NCBI GenBank assembly: GCA_023525975.1
Contig: CM042043.1
Coordinates: forward strand, 32,374,001 to 32,438,000
Origin: Smallanthus sonchifolius
Lineage: Eukaryota > Streptophyta > Magnoliopsida > Asterales > Asteraceae
Direction of reading: 5' to 3'
Length of the DNA: 64,000 bases
The stretch's first letter is position 1. The number at the start of each line of letters is the position of its first letter. Below are positions 9,829 through 22,458 of the stretch, piece after piece. Below the pieces are notes generated by a model. The model saw nothing but the letters and a program-made list of their open reading frames with translations. It did not search any database and had not been told where the DNA came from. The translations under genes and the position numbers were made by a program.

Positions 9829-12200
9829 ATTTCCACACGGGAATTTATGGTTGTTCAAGCAAACCGGAAGGACGTTGGTGTTCGGCTTTGACTTTGGAGC
9901 AAGATAGACATTTGGCAACATAGAGAGCAATGTCTTTCTTCATACCGGGCCACCAATATATTTGGCGAAGATCTTGGTACATTTTATCCGCACCAGTATG
10001 AATAGAATAACGAGTCTTGTGAGCCTCGTTCTTGAGAAATGTACGGAGATCATCGCGATCGGGATCCCAAATACGGTTCAAGTAACAAAGTAAGCCATTG
10101 GGTTTTGATTCAAGCTGAAGTTCAACACCACACGACATTTCCTCGTACATGTTACCCTCGGTGACTGAGACGTGTTGAGCTTCTAAGATGCGATTTTGAA
10201 TGTCGGTTTGAATTTGGACACAATGAAGCATGGCATGGTCCTTTCGACTCAAAGCGTCGGCAACAACATTCGCTTTGTCGGGATGGTAACGAATCTCGCG
10301 GTCATAGTCGTTAAGGAGTTCAACCCAACATTGTTGCCTCATATTGAGTTCTTTTTGGTTGAAGATGTGTTGGAGACTTTTGTGGTCGGTGAATACCACA
10401 CATTTTGTGCCATAGAGGTAATGTCTCCAAATCTTCAACGCGAATACGACCGCACCCAACTTGAGGTCGTGCGTCGTATAATTCTTCTCATGAATCTTAA
10501 GTTGCCTTGTTGCATAAGCGATTACTTTGCCTCATTGCATGAGGACACAACCGAGACCTTGGTTGGAAGCATCACAGTAGACAACTAGATCATCATTCCT
10601 ATCAGGGAGAGTAAAAATAGGAGCATTGCACAACTTTTGCTTGAGATTTTGGAAAGCTTCTTCTTGTCTTGGTCCCCATTCATAAGGTTTACCCTTATGG
10701 GTTAAAACTGTAAGAGGGATAGCAATCTTATAGAAATTAGAGATGAAGCGATGATAATATCCCACAAGACCAAGAAATGAACGAACTTCGGTGGGGGTCT
10801 TCGGGGCATTCCAATTCTTAACCGCTTCGATCCTAGTAGGGTCAACATGAATTCCCTTGTCGTTGACGATATGACCAAGAAATTGAACTTCCTTTAGCCA
10901 AAATTCACATTTGGAGAATTTGGCATATAGTTGTTCCTTCCTCTAGAGGTCCAAAACTAGTATAAGGTGTTGCTCATGGTCGGCTTTAGTCTTGGAGTAG
11001 ATTAAGATATCGTCAATGAAGACTATCGAAAATTTATCAAGGTACGGTTTGCACACACGATTCATGAGGTCCATGAAGACCGCGGGTGCATTGGTTAGTC
11101 CAAAAGGCATGACCATGAACTCGTAGTGACCATACCTTGTTCGGAAAGCAGTCTTTGGAATATCTTCCACTTGTACACGGAGTTGGTGATAACCAGAACG
11201 AAGATCAATCTTCGAGAAGCAAGTAGAACCTTGAAGTTGATCAAAGAGATCATCAATTCTAGGCAAGGGATAACAGTTCTTGATGGTAAGCTTGTTGAGT
11301 TCGCGGTAGTCAATACACATGCGGAATGATCCATCCTTCTTCTTGACAAATAAGACGGGTGCACCCCACGGTGAATGACTTGGATGAATGAAGCCCTTGT
11401 CGGAGAGCTCTTGGAGTTGACTTGCAAGTTCTTGTATTTCAGAAGGTGCAAGACGGTAAGGAGCTCTAGCCACGGGGTTAGCTCCGGGTATAAGGTAAAT
11501 GCGAAATTCCAGTTGTCGAACGGGTGGAAGACCGGATAGATCTTTGGGAAATACTTCGGGAAAATCCCGAATGATGGGAATGTCTTGGATATTCTTCTCT
11601 TAGACATCCTTTTGAACAACATGAGCTAAGAAGGCTACGTACTTCTTTCGTAAGTACTTTTGGGCGGTAGTTCATGACATTAACTTAAGTCCTTTGCAAG
11701 GCTTTTCACCAAAGACTCTTAACGTTTCTCCCGAAGGTAGAGGTATTTGGATGTACTTCTCGAAACAGATGACTTTGGCATGATGATTTGATAACCAATC
11801 CATGCCTATGATGATATCAAAACTTCCTAGTGGCATTGGTACAAGGTTGATTGGAAATGTATAATCATTAAGTTCTAGAGAGCAGTCGTGAATAATAGAG
11901 TCAATTGTAAGGGAGTCACCATTTGCTACTTCGACGGTGAAGGTTTTTTTTCTAATTGGGATCGTGTCTTTGCAAGTAAGGGTTCAAAGTTAAGTGACAC
12001 AAAACTTTTATCGGCACCGGTATCAAATAAAATGGAGGCATATTGACTATTAACAAGGAACGTATCATTGACCACATCATTGATGGCTTGAGCTTCATTG
12101 GCGTTTATGTTGAAAGCACGCCCACGAGCTCCGCCTTGTCTAGTAATGATTAACCTTGGGCACTGATCAAGCATGCCCATTTGCAATAGCGGGAACACCT
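9829..12200 (-). pseudogene. Element C pol: protease, RT, RNase H, part of integrase (broken)
   Basis: Protease: FDTGADKSFVS near 12000. RT (11473-10943): FRMCIDYRELNK, KIDLRSGYHQ, MPFGLTNAPAVF and the catalytic FIDDILIYSK. RNase H: VVYCDASNQGLG (near 10580), then ALKIWRHYLYG, FTDHKSLQ and HPDKANVVADALSRK in the last segment (10459-9845). Integrase zinc-binding part: a YWWPGMKKDIALYVAKCLSC segment near 9940, then truncation by LTR B before the catalytic core. Breaks seen: a gap at the gag zinc knuckle near 12180, a frameshift between protease and RT, a TAG at about 10943 and a TGA near 10532. The polyprotein normally copies element RNA to DNA and inserts it. Confidence 0.85.
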
Positions 12201-12204
12201 TGAT

Positions 12205-13239
12205 TTACCACTTGTGGGTTGATTCGGTTTGGTGGGTTGACTTGGCCTGCAAGTGCTTTGGCTTTACAAACATTGACTGTATGGCCATATTTCCCATAGT
12301 GAATGCAAAGGCGACATGGAATGTTTTGGAGATGGTGATAGTTGCATGTGCATAGAGTGGGTATATCCCAACATATGGCTTTTTGGCTGGTGCTTGAACC
12401 ATAGGCGCAGCTTGGTTAACAGGGATAACAGGAGTGACCATAGCATAGTTTCTAGCCTTTCTTTTCTTATTATTACGGGAGGGTTCAGTTGTGGCTTCTT
12501 TGATGTGTGTGGGAGGGGTTGTGGTGTCGGGAACTTTCTTGGTGCCTTTTCTAGTCAGAGTTCCTGCTTTCACATGGTTGTCGGTAAATGTAGCAGATAA
12601 GCGGATAGCATCTTCGAGTGTTGCGGGATTTCTCCCAAAGACAGTATCTTGAATCTGCCTAGGTAATCCACCAATATACTTCTCAAGGCAGTGGGATAAA
12701 GGTGTGACCATATGGGGCACAAGGAGACTCAACTCATGGAACCGAGTTGTATAAGCTAGACTTTCACCACCATCTTGGGCAAGATCCCAAAACTCGGCTT
12801 CCAGTTTCTTTACCTCATTTCGAGGACAAAATTCTTCGGTCATTAGCCTTTTAACCTCATCCCAAGGTAAGGCCATTGCTACTTCCATGCCTCTAGTTCT
12901 CTTTTCCCCATTCCACCACGTGAGTGCCCGTTTTTGTAAGACACTTGTGGCATGACAATCACGAAGGTTATCGGGGACGTCACTATTGAGGAAGGTATTC
13001 TCAATACTTTCGAACCATTGAAGAAGTCCTGTGGCTCCCTCGGTACCATAGAACTTAAGAGGATTACACGAATTGAAGTGCTTGAAGGTGCATTGCGGTG
13101 GGTTGGCACCACCACCACCATTAGTTCCATGGGTACCATTAATGGCTCCATTAGATTGGGTGAGTTGAGTTACAAGTTGTGCAAGGATAGCAGCAATGTC
13201 GGTGTTGTTGTTGGTCACGGGAGCACGATGGGGAGGCAT
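12205..13239 (-). pseudogene. Element C gag
   Basis: The start is the ATG at 13239-13237, the same start as gag of element E (MPP-R). A low-complexity Asn/Gly region is followed by the retrotransposon Gag core: LLQWFESIENTF, TWWNGEKRTRG, FWDLAQDGGESLAYTTRFHEL and IGGLPRQIQDTV. Then comes a basic linker with Thr, Lys and Arg. The Cys-rich nucleic-acid-binding end is lost by frameshift and deletion near 12180-12340. Gag forms the virus-like particle and binds element RNA. Compared with E it has few broken codons up to that point. Confidence 0.85.
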
Positions 13240-13462
13240 TCTACAGAATTGCACAACACAAGAAAAGATGTAAGAATTTATGAATGTTGTTTGGATTTAA
13301 AAGAATAAGATAACAAATAGAATAGTTAATCATACTTTGGATTGTACTCAAATAGTGATAAAATCACTTGAATACTATGACACATTAAGGTTAATTAAAC
13401 TCATATAGTTTTCAAGGAGACATGCTTTAGCCTATAAGTAAACACTCATCCTGGGAATTCCC

Positions 13463-13508
13463 AGGAAAGCATACGGGTCCCTCGGTTGATTGGGATTTAT
13501 GCTTTCCT
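13463..13508 (-). promoter_or_regulatory. Leader stem-loop of element C
   Basis: Arms AGGAAAGCAT (13463-13472) and ATGCTTTCCT (13499-13508) pair perfectly over 10 bp with a 26-base loop containing an inner pair. Element E has the same stem at 30849-30901 with a 7-base loop insertion. It lies between primer site and gag. Confidence 0.6.
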
Positions 13509-13916
13509 AGACAGAAAACCCAAAATACAGGTGTCACTCTTCCAGATTGCACGTGTCCTAAAATAATTAACAAAGTTTAAAAGCCATAACGAGGAAATAA
13601 AGAAATTTTTATAGATTTAGATCCGTGAAGTTTCCACATGCTAAGAAGATGATGATAGAGGAGTAGGTAAGGATATTATGCGGTTTTAGGGTATAGGTAG
13701 GGATATCGTTTATTTAATTATTATTTAAGTATGTCTTAATAAGTCATGAATTTTTTTAACAAATAAGGCATCCAAACGAAATAATAACTAATCATAGTAA
13801 GCATGTAACACATAGCATGTAGCACATATCACATAATCATGAAGCATGGCATAAGTGGGTGTCCTAAAGTTATAGTCTAGGTCAAGGGTGTCTAATAACC
13901 TAGTTCCCTATAACCT

Positions 13917-13929
13917 GGCTCTGATACCA
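13917..13929 (-). promoter_or_regulatory. Primer binding site of element C (initiator tRNA-Met)
   Basis: The minus strand reads TGGTATCAGAGCC, three bases inside the LTR edge at 13933. This confirms the element runs leftward. Confidence 0.92.
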
Positions 13930-13932
13930 ATC

Positions 13933-15621
13933 TGTCACACCCCAACCGACGGCGGAAACGTCGGGGCGGGACATTTAGACTGTTCATGAGCATAAGGTTA
14001 ACTAGATTTCAATATTTTAATCATCAAATAATTTAACAAAACCAAATTCAAACAAGTACATAAACGAAATATATAATAGTCTTTATTTAAATTTAACTAA
14101 GTCCAAAACCTATGTGTATCATGCCTTGATCAAACTCACTCATTAGTACCTGAAACATGAATAAAATAAAATCAACTAAAAAGTTAGTGAGCATACACAG
14201 GTTTGTATATAGATAGCATATAAATTATGAATAAACAAATCCTTACATAACATGATAAAATAAGGCATTTATAGAGAGCAGCTATTGTGTAACCAAGTAC
14301 AATCAAACCTTTGTAACTAGCATGCAAAATTGTGTTGTCGGTAACAATCACCCCAATCTGGGTGGGTTTGTCAGACTCAATAGATCTATCATTGTTTACC
14401 GTCGGCTTGAATAGTTAATGATTGCACATAAATTGCACACAAACGTTATCACAACTAGCACTCAGCATAAAGCTCAAGTTGCACACATGAATGTAAAGAG
14501 GATTTGTATTTGTGTAGTTTGTGTAAATGTAACCAATAGTTTGTATAGTGTTCATGTTCCACCCCAAAAAGTGTAAAAGAGTAAAAGGGGCTATGTAATA
14601 CTCACATGATTCAAAAGGCGTAGCTAACACGAGAGACTAGATAGTAACGAGATCCTTGTAATGCACAACGTTAACCTAGAGTGTAATATGTATTGAATTA
14701 ATAGTGTGCACAATAGTCTACGTCTAAGTCTAGGGTTGAATTGGATGTGTGTTCAAAGAGTTGGAGTTGTAGGCGTTAAGTTTTGTTAAGTATAACCTAA
14801 ATAAACAATCTTTGTTTAAATATAGATTAAATAAGTAATTGACACTTTATTTATTTATTTATAAAAATATGTACTTAGTCATTTAGTGATAAAAATGTAT
14901 CGAGCATTTTATATTAAATATAAATTTAGTAAATTGCTTTTGTTAATCAATTTTTTATAAATATGTATAAATGGGTTGTATAAATAATATCTAGATGTAG
15001 GGTTTAATAATAAGTATAAATTTAATTTTGTAGGTTTAAATAAATAACTTCTATTTATTATAGAATGGGAATTTGATCTTTTTAAATTAGGTTAATATAA
15101 ATCTTTATAAAATCAATTATTTTTATTTGAAAATTCATTTGAAATGCTTATTGTTTTTAAAATATAAAATTTAGTATTCTGCCAAAAATTTTCTCATACA
15201 CACGACCGTGTCTGGGACAAGGCACGATCGTGTTAGGACCACGGGCGCGACCGTGTTTATCAAACAGAGTACATAACAAGGCTGATCACAAGGCACGACC
15301 GTTTCTGGGCCAGGCACAACCAGGTCATGTATTGGGCACGACTGTGCTCGGATAGGCACGACCGCGCTAGCAGATTAGCGCGACCGTGTCTGACTAGTTT
15401 CAGAAACAAATCGATTAAATCTTATAATATTAACGTTGGAAATCATGGGGCTTTCATCCATTAGGTTATTATGAGTCTATTAGTATATATTGATTGTATT
15501 TAAAACATGTCCAGAACCGGATTCGATTAAACCATTTTTGAATGAAACATAGATTCGGGTTCGTGTTAATTTCCATATTGTAAGCCCCAATTGAGTTGGG
15601 GCTTTTGGTCTATAGACTAAG
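13933..15621 (-). repeat. Element C 5' LTR, first segment
   Basis: Begins TGTCACACCCCAACCG (LTR 3' end read on plus) and matches solo LTR I and, reversed, LTRs A, B and E. It holds a palindrome array in reverse sense (about 15195-15395, GACCGTG words). It is interrupted at 15621/15622 by element D. The final five bases CTAAG are the target duplicated by D. Confidence 0.9.
15617..15621. repeat. Target site duplication of D (left)
   Basis: CTAAG, identical to 22454-22458 on the other side of D. Removing D and one copy rejoins LTR C cleanly. Confidence 0.9.
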
Positions 15622-16826
15622 TGATAAGTGGCCAAAGTTTCATGTATTAAAAGGTGTAATATGTTATATTTATGCAATTTGATATGTGGAATACAAAGGT
15701 TTTGTGTAGTCATGCATGTGCAGGTGTTGGAAGCTTAAAATGCGATCTTTGAAGATATTACGGAAGAGTTGGATGGAAGACGGAAGAAACGGGGCAAAAC
15801 TGCAGGCCAGCGTAAGCCTACGCTACATGGCGTAATCCTACGCCGCCAGCGTAAGACTACGCCCCACCAGTGTAGGCCTACGCCTAACTGTTTTCTTCAC
15901 AGCTTGCTTCAGGTCCTCAGCGTAAGCCTACGCCCTCCCAGCGTAAGCCTACGCTGGGTGCGTTTCAGACGCGGGGTTTGGGCGAAACAGCCCGATTTTC
16001 AGGTTTAATTAGGTTTTTCTTCCCCAAATTCGAGAATCCATCTTTTACACCATAGTTCTTGGGCGATTTTGGAGTTCTTGGAGGCTAAAGAACACGATTC
16101 TAACATCCGATTGAAAGATTGAAGATGATTTCCACCACCATGAGCGGCTAATCCACCGGTAATCATTCCCGGGTGGATTGTTTGTAAGTTTTAGGGTTTT
16201 ATCATGTGCTAGCTTTGAGAAACAATTCTTGTAATCGTTTGGTTTGAAACACTTGAATCTTTGTGTTTAGTATGGTTATGAACTCACGGGAGTCGATAAA
16301 TTCTTGCACCATTGACCCCGTTAGATGATAATTGCTATGAACTTTGATTTATGTTGAATCTATTGATTAATCTAATTCTATATTGCATACATTTGTCTTG
16401 ATTTCATTCGTGAATATTGTTTTACACTATTTGCCGATGATGTATGAATGTTGATGTTCTTGGTTAGATTTGGTTAATTAGATTTGGATAACCATTCGAT
16501 TGTTTGAACTCAAATGTTGGTGTGATAATCCCTAATTACTTGTGAACTTGAAACCCGGGTGTGATACCCTTTTTAATTATTGTTTACAACTTAAACCGAT
16601 TTGTTTGGTACTTGATTTGTTTGTTGAGTTTATAAAGTTTTCACTTAAATCATTGATTGTGTTTGGTCAGAAAGACCCGTTGTAACTTCATAATTTGCAT
16701 TGTTAATTGAAGTTGAGCACCGACCACAAACTCTTCGTGGTTCGACACCCTTCTTACCCTAACTAGTTTAAGGTGATTAGGACACTCTATTTCTTTATCT
16801 TTGACCGGTCCCTTCGACACCGATCA
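15622..16826 (+). repeat. Element D 5' LTR (1205 bp)
   Basis: Starts TGATAAGTGGCC and ends CGACACCGATCA. It contains a GCGTA-NNNN-TACGC palindrome array at 15809-15957. No other coding content is supported. Confidence 0.93.
15809..15957 (+). repeat. Palindrome array in D LTR (about 20-bp period)
   Basis: Six units of GCGTA-AGCC-TACGC start at about 15810, 15830, 15849, 15870 (one TGTA variant), 15920 and 15941, spacing 19-21 bp with one 50-bp gap. The 4-base spacer varies (AGCC, ATCC, AGAC, GGCC) while the arms stay. The outer pair is A/T in the first unit and G/C in the second. The same array is in the 3' LTR at about 21436-21584. Confidence 0.85.
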
Positions 16827-16831
16827 AATTT

Positions 16832-16849
16832 TGGCGCCGTTGTCGGGGA
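16832..16849 (+). promoter_or_regulatory. Primer binding site of D (tRNA-Asp-like)
   Basis: TGGCGCCGTTGTCGGGGA lies five bases after the 5' LTR. This differs from the initiator-Met site of the other elements and is characteristic of Athila-type gypsy elements. Confidence 0.85.
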
Positions 16850-16977
16850 GTATGTGCGCTTGGTGTTTTATTTTAATTGACTCGTTACTATTTGTTACTT
16901 GTTTTGTTTGGTTAATCTTCTTCTATTTTTGTGTTACGCGTGGTGTTTGTTTGTGTGTGCAGGTGACAGATTAGTGC

Positions 16978-19763
16978 ATGCGTACCCGTTCATCTGGGAG
17001 AAATTCACCACTTGTGTTTGAACCGGAAATTGAGAGGATAGCAAGGCAAAACCGAATCCAACAACAAAATTTAGAACCTATTTCATCGGAACCATCATCC
17101 ATGGATGGTCGAAGCAGTCATTCTGGATCTAGCATGAGAAACCGTGGCCCAACTCCAAACAGAGGCCCTATCCCTAACCGCCCACCAACTCCACCTCACC
17201 GAACCGCAACCCAAACCCCACCTATACCTATCAATAACAACCAACCTCGTGGGTCGGGTCCAGTTTAACAAAACCGACCCGTTAACATCCGTACCAATCC
17301 CACGTACCAAGGAAGAAGGGGACCACAACAAAATCAAACCTCTCCCGGAAACAATGAGAACGAGGGTTGGGAGGATGAAGATGGTGAATATTTTGGGTAT
17401 GCTGATAATGAAGATGTTGGGAATGGTGAAGGGTTTGGCGATTACGAGTATGAGGATGGTGAAAGAAGCATCTATGGAGAGTACAATGAGGGGCAAGGAT
17501 TTGAAGAGGAAGAAGAGGTGAATTATGTTCACCAAAGGGCGAGACAACCAATGGGTCGAACAGTTCGACCAGAGAGATTTGGGTACCCTCCTAGACAGGA
17601 AGGGAGGAGAGCTACTGGGGGCTACAATAATGAAAACCGAAGACAACCGGTAGCCCCTATGGGTGGAGTTAATGGTCGATTTCGACTGGCTATTTCGGAG
17701 AATGCTTCTCCAATTGTTCCACCAATTCCAGGAATGAGGAGGTTCAAGTCAAGACGAATTACATCAATGTCCTTCCACATTTTCATGGTATGGTCACCGA
17801 AGAACCATACACCCATTTAGCCGAGTTTGCTGCCATCTGTAGCACAATTGGGGATGAGAATTTTGATCAAAGGGAAGTCAAACTTAGACTTTTCCAGTTT
17901 TCTCTAAAAGATCGAGCAAAGCAATGGTTCATCACATTGCCGGCCAATAGCATCCACACATGGGATGAAATGCAACAAGTCTTTTTGGATGAGTACTATT
18001 CGGTTGCGAAGACAGATGACTCCCGAATTGAGATTCGGACCTTTCAACAACAAACGGGTGAGCCTTTACATGAAGCTTTTACACGCTTCAAGGAGTTGTT
18101 GAGGAAATGCCCCCACCATCAAATTGAGTTGTGGGAATTGGTAAAATGTTTTGTGGATGGGTTGACTCAAGAGGAGAGGAAGTCCTTGAAGTCCACAAGT
18201 AATGGGACATTGTTGTCTAATCCCGAAGAAAATGATTGGGATTTCTTAGAAAGAATGAGCCAAAGTTCAAAATCCGAGGCATCGGCTAGCCGAAGAGCCA
18301 AACACCCAATTTCAAAATCTGCCCCGGACTATGAGACGAAGGAGAGGTTAGCCTCTATGGAGAAAGAATTGGCCAATTTGAAAAGAGGAGAGAGAAAGGA
18401 AGTAGCGGGAGTGAAAACCCGTTTTGAGGTTTGTGAGAGTTGTGGGGATTTGAGACACAAGGCCATAAGTTGCCCAATGCAAGATGGTAGACAAGAAGAA
18501 GTGAACCAAGTTTTTGGTGATAGGAAACCATATGATACAAACTCAAACTCCTATCACCCGAGCTCGAGGAATCATCCCAACTTCAAATACGGGGATGCAT
18601 CAAACCAATTGAACCCAAATTTCCAAGGTTCAAATCAAGGTACTTCGTCATACCAACCTCGTCAACAAGGGAATTACAAATCGGGCGGTTACCAAAGGAG
18701 TTCATATAACAATAACCGGAACACAAATTACCCCCCAAGGAATTACAATCAAGATCATCAACAACAGGGTGGATCATTGGGGGGTGATGACGCGGTTAAC
18801 TCAAAACTGGATGCACTGTTGGAGATGATGAAAGAGTCAAAAAGGGAGAATGAAATGAGAGACAAGTCTTTTGTGGCGTTGGAAAGACAAGTGGGGCAAA
18901 TGGCCGAAGAAATATCTGTGCTGAAACAAAATGAAGGTAAACTGCCAATTGACAACACATTGAAGCCACAACATCATGTTAGTGCAATTGATGTGGCTCA
19001 TGGTAATGAAGAAGGTGAAGAAAGAGAAGAGGAGGAAATTGAGTGTGGAGAACCCTTAGTTCCTATTCAAATTGGGGAATTCAAAACTAAGTTGGCACTG
19101 CTGGATTATGGAGCGGGGGTGAGTATTCTACCAGGGAGCGTGTATGACCAATACAATTTTGGTCTATTAAAAGAATACAACACCACGTTGGTGTTAGCAA
19201 ATGCTACATGCGCACGTCCTCGAGGGAAATTAGTGGGAGTGGCTGTGAAGATTGGAGAATTCTACTATCCTGGAGATTTCTTAGTGCTTGATTATGCACC
19301 ACTTGCTAAGGAGGAGCCACGAGTGATTTTAGGAAGACCGTTTTTGGCAACCGCAAATGCACAAATCAATTGCCGAACCGGCACTGTTGACATGACCTTT
19401 GGGAAGCGTAAGTTGAACATTAATATTTTTTCAAATTCATTTACATATTCGGTTGAAAAGAAGTGTTCAAAATCAGTTATTACTAATGTGGGTCATCCTC
19501 GTGCCAAGGCAAATGAGGGTGACACCAAAAAGAAAGGTACTATGTTTGACAGGTCTAATGTGAAAGATGAGCCGAAGGAAATCGAGAAGGAAACTGAGAG
19601 GTTGAAGGACGCAAAGAAGCCACCCGACCATGTCCAACATCCGAACGAGAAAGTAGATTTGTTTGATTGGGAATTTACAAGAGAGGAGACTTGGAGTTGG
19701 AATGATAACTACCAAGGTGGTGGGGGAGCTAGTGGAAGCAATTTTGTGTTTCAACCTCCATAA
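16978..19763 (+). pseudogene. Element D gag-protease (one stop, one frameshift)
   Basis: ATG at 16978. An Arg/Pro/Gln-rich start and an acidic Glu/Asp/Gly/Tyr stretch (about 17350-17520) precede the Gag core (17790 on): LRLFQFSLKDRAKQWF, IHTWDEMQQVFLDEYY, PLHEAFTRFKELLRKC. The zinc knuckle is CESCGDLRHKAISC (C-X2-C-X4-H-X4-C) near 18430. An Asn/Gln/Tyr-rich linker and a charged helix follow, then an aspartic-protease-like domain with LLDYGAGVSIL (near 19100) and VILGRPFLATANAQIN. It ends with an acidic/Gly tail at a TAA without any RT. Breaks: one TAA at 17266-17268 and a single-base deletion near 17733. Otherwise it is open, in line with the young LTRs. It would make particles and process itself, and replication must come from elsewhere. 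Confidence 0.85.
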
Positions 19764-21248
19764 GGAGGTAATGTCGGGCTGAGGACAATAAACTTAGCGC
19801 TAACCGGGAGGCAACCCGGCTTGTGATTGCTTTTATTTTGTCTGTGCTTTGTTTTGTTTTGTGTGTTTTAGTGTTCGTCACCATAGCAACATTCAAGTGT
19901 GGGGAAGACTCATGGAAGACTTACGAGTCCATTTTTGGTGATGGTTCAAGCACTCTATGATCACCTTTAATCAGGTCCATGTACTCTTTTTCATTTTTAT
20001 GTTGCTTTGATTGAGCGAATTTGTTTTTGTTTGTTTTGGTGTGTTTATGTTTGAAACTTGGTTGATTGTGATTGGGTTGGTGCTTATGGTTATGGGAATC
20101 TTTGAGTTGGATATTGGGAGTTATTGGGTATTGGTTATTTTTGCACCCACTAACCGCACTTTTACATTTCATAACTTTTTACATTGGGACAATGTAAGGT
20201 TTAAGTGTGGGGATGTGGGAAAAATCCATAAAAATTTAAAAATTTTCAAAAATAAATGGAAAATGATAGATATAATTGGAAACCTTGCTTGTGTGATTAC
20301 ATTAAATAATAAATAGAAAACGCGTTTGATTGGTAATGTTTTGGTAGGCCCAACCGATCTAGAGAGCTTAAATATCCTGATATTGTATCTAGGGTTAATT
20401 GACAATTAATTCAGGATGTCTTGTGGGTTCTTATCTTTGGGGCTTCGACAAGGTTGAAACTGTCATCATAGGGTGATAGGTACCACTATAAGCAAAAATT
20501 TATAAGTTTTTAAAAGTACTTGGCACACCACTTTCTTTTTATGAAAATAAATCCGAAAGTTGGTGGCGCCCGCATTCCATAATTCATCTTGCATAAGCTT
20601 AATTAAATCAATTGAAAGCTTGAGTTTCGCCTACGTGTTTCCCTTCGGGATGGTGACTTGGAGGATACACCCATGGACGGGACTTAGGCGATCAATAAGT
20701 TTGGAAGACTAAGTTAGGTTTATGTGTTTCCCTTCGGGATGGCGACTTGAAGGATACACCCCTATTCCGAAGCTTATGAATTTCATTGCTTAAGAACTGC
20801 AGCCTACGTGTCATATATCGTGTTCCAGCGTGATTGAAACACCACTGGGTTAGGTTCATTCATAAAATAATAAAAAAAGCTAAAAACATGCACCCATCGA
20901 TCCATAATTCCATAATTTTCAAAAACATATAAATTGGTGTTTATAATGGTGGGAAATCTATATGGTTTAACCCACGCCTAAACATGACTTTGAGATGGAA
21001 TTAGGCTAAGTCGTAGTTTTCTGAGTATGAGACCCATAGATAGACTGTTGCTTGGTAATAAATAGGATAATAGATCACAAAATCGGGGGCTCAATAGATC
21101 GGTGGTTGGGTTTAGTCGGATAGAAATACCAATTGTTACAGTCAATGCGTGATTATGTTTTAATTGTATGAGATCATGAGAGCAGGTTTCAATTATGATT
21201 CCATTGCATAATTCTTTTTCGGGACGCAAAAGAGTAAGTGTGGGGATA
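19764..21248 (+). other. Element D 3' non-coding region
   Basis: About 1.5 kb with no supported ORF. It holds three copies of the polypurine-like AAGTGTGGGGA (19895-19905, 20213-20223, 21236-21246), the last abutting the 3' LTR. It also has two copies, about 85 bases apart, of a block with TTTCCCTTCGGGATGG and AGGATACACCC (near 20637 and 20725). Confidence 0.75.
21236..21248 (+). promoter_or_regulatory. Polypurine tract of D
   Basis: AAGTGTGGGGATA directly before the 3' LTR at 21249, the usual plus-strand primer position. Confidence 0.75.
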
Positions 21249-22453
21249 TGATAGGTGGCCAAAGTTTCATGTATTAAAAGGTGTAATATGTTATATTTAT
21301 GCAATTTGATATGTGGAATACAAAGGTTTTGTGTAGTCATGCATGTGCAGGTGTTGGAAGCTTAAAATGCGATCTTTGAAGATATTACGGAAGAGTTAGA
21401 TGGAAGACGGAAGAAACGGGGCAAAACTACAGGCCAGCGTAAGCCTACGCCACATGGCGTAATCCTATGCCGCCAGCGTAAGACTACGCCCCACCAGCGT
21501 AGGCCTACGCCTAACTGTTTTCTTCACAGCTTGCTTCAGGTCCTCAGCGTAAGCCTACGCCCTCCCAGCGTAAGCCTACGCTGGGTGCGTTTCAGACGCG
21601 GGGTTTGGGCGAAACAGCCCGATTTTCAGGTTTAATTACGTTTTTCTTCCCCAAATTCGAGAATCCATCTTTTACACCATAGTTCTTGGGCGATTTTGGA
21701 GTTCTTGGAGGCTAAAGAACACGATTCTAACATCCGATTGAAAGATTGAAGATGATTTCCACCACCATGAGCGGCTAATCCACCGGTAATCATTCCCGGG
21801 TGGATTGTTTGTAAGTTTTAGGGTTTTATCATGTGCTAGCTTTGAGAAACAATTCTTGTAATCGTTTGGTTTGAAACACTTGAATCTTTGTGTTTAGTAT
21901 GGTTATGAACTCACGGGAGTCGATAAATTCTTGCACCATTGACCCCGTTAGATGATAATTGCTATGAACTTTGATTTATGTTGAATCTATTGATTAATCT
22001 AATTCTATATTGCATACATTTGTCTCGATTTCATTCGTGAATATTGTTTTACACTATTTACCGATGATGTATGAATGTTGATGTTCTTGGTTAGATTTGG
22101 TTAATTAGATTTGGATAACCATTCGATTGTTTGAACTCAAATGTTGGTGTGATAATCCCTAATTACTTGTGAACTTGAAACCCGGGTGTGATACCCTTTT
22201 TAATTATTGTTTACAACTTAAACCGATTTGTTTGATACTTGATTTGTTTGTTGAGTTTATAAAGTTTTCACTTAAATCATTGATTGTGTTTGGTCAGAAA
22301 GACCCGTTGTAACTTCATAATTTGCATTGTTAATTGAAGTTGAGCACCGACCACAAACTCTTCGTGGTTCGACACCCTTCTTACCCTAACTAGTTTTAGG
22401 TGATTAGGACACTCTATTTATTTATCTTTGACCGGTCCCTTCGACACCGATCA
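21249..22453 (+). repeat. Element D 3' LTR (1205 bp)
   Basis: Same length as the 5' LTR and about 99 percent identical by eye, ending GATCA before the CTAAG duplication. Confidence 0.93.
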
Positions 22454-22458
22454 CTAAG
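22454..22458. repeat. Target site duplication of D (right)
   Basis: CTAAG, the partner of 15617-15621. Confidence 0.9.

Larger units (their letters stand above)
15622..22453 (+). mobile_element. Element D: Athila-like non-autonomous element with gag-protease only
   Basis: Two LTRs of exactly 1205 bp (15622-16826 and 21249-22453) differ at only about a dozen positions by eye, and the 5-bp duplication CTAAG is present at both ends. The primer site resembles tRNA-Asp as in the Athila lineage. The interior has a gag-protease reading frame and then 1.5 kb without RT or integrase, so it would need an Athila partner (a TR-GAG type layout). Insertion into C is recent. Confidence 0.92.

Noticed and set aside
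17095..17646. 183-codon minus-strand ORF
   Set aside because: Exact shadow of the D gag N-terminal region, which has clear family features on plus.
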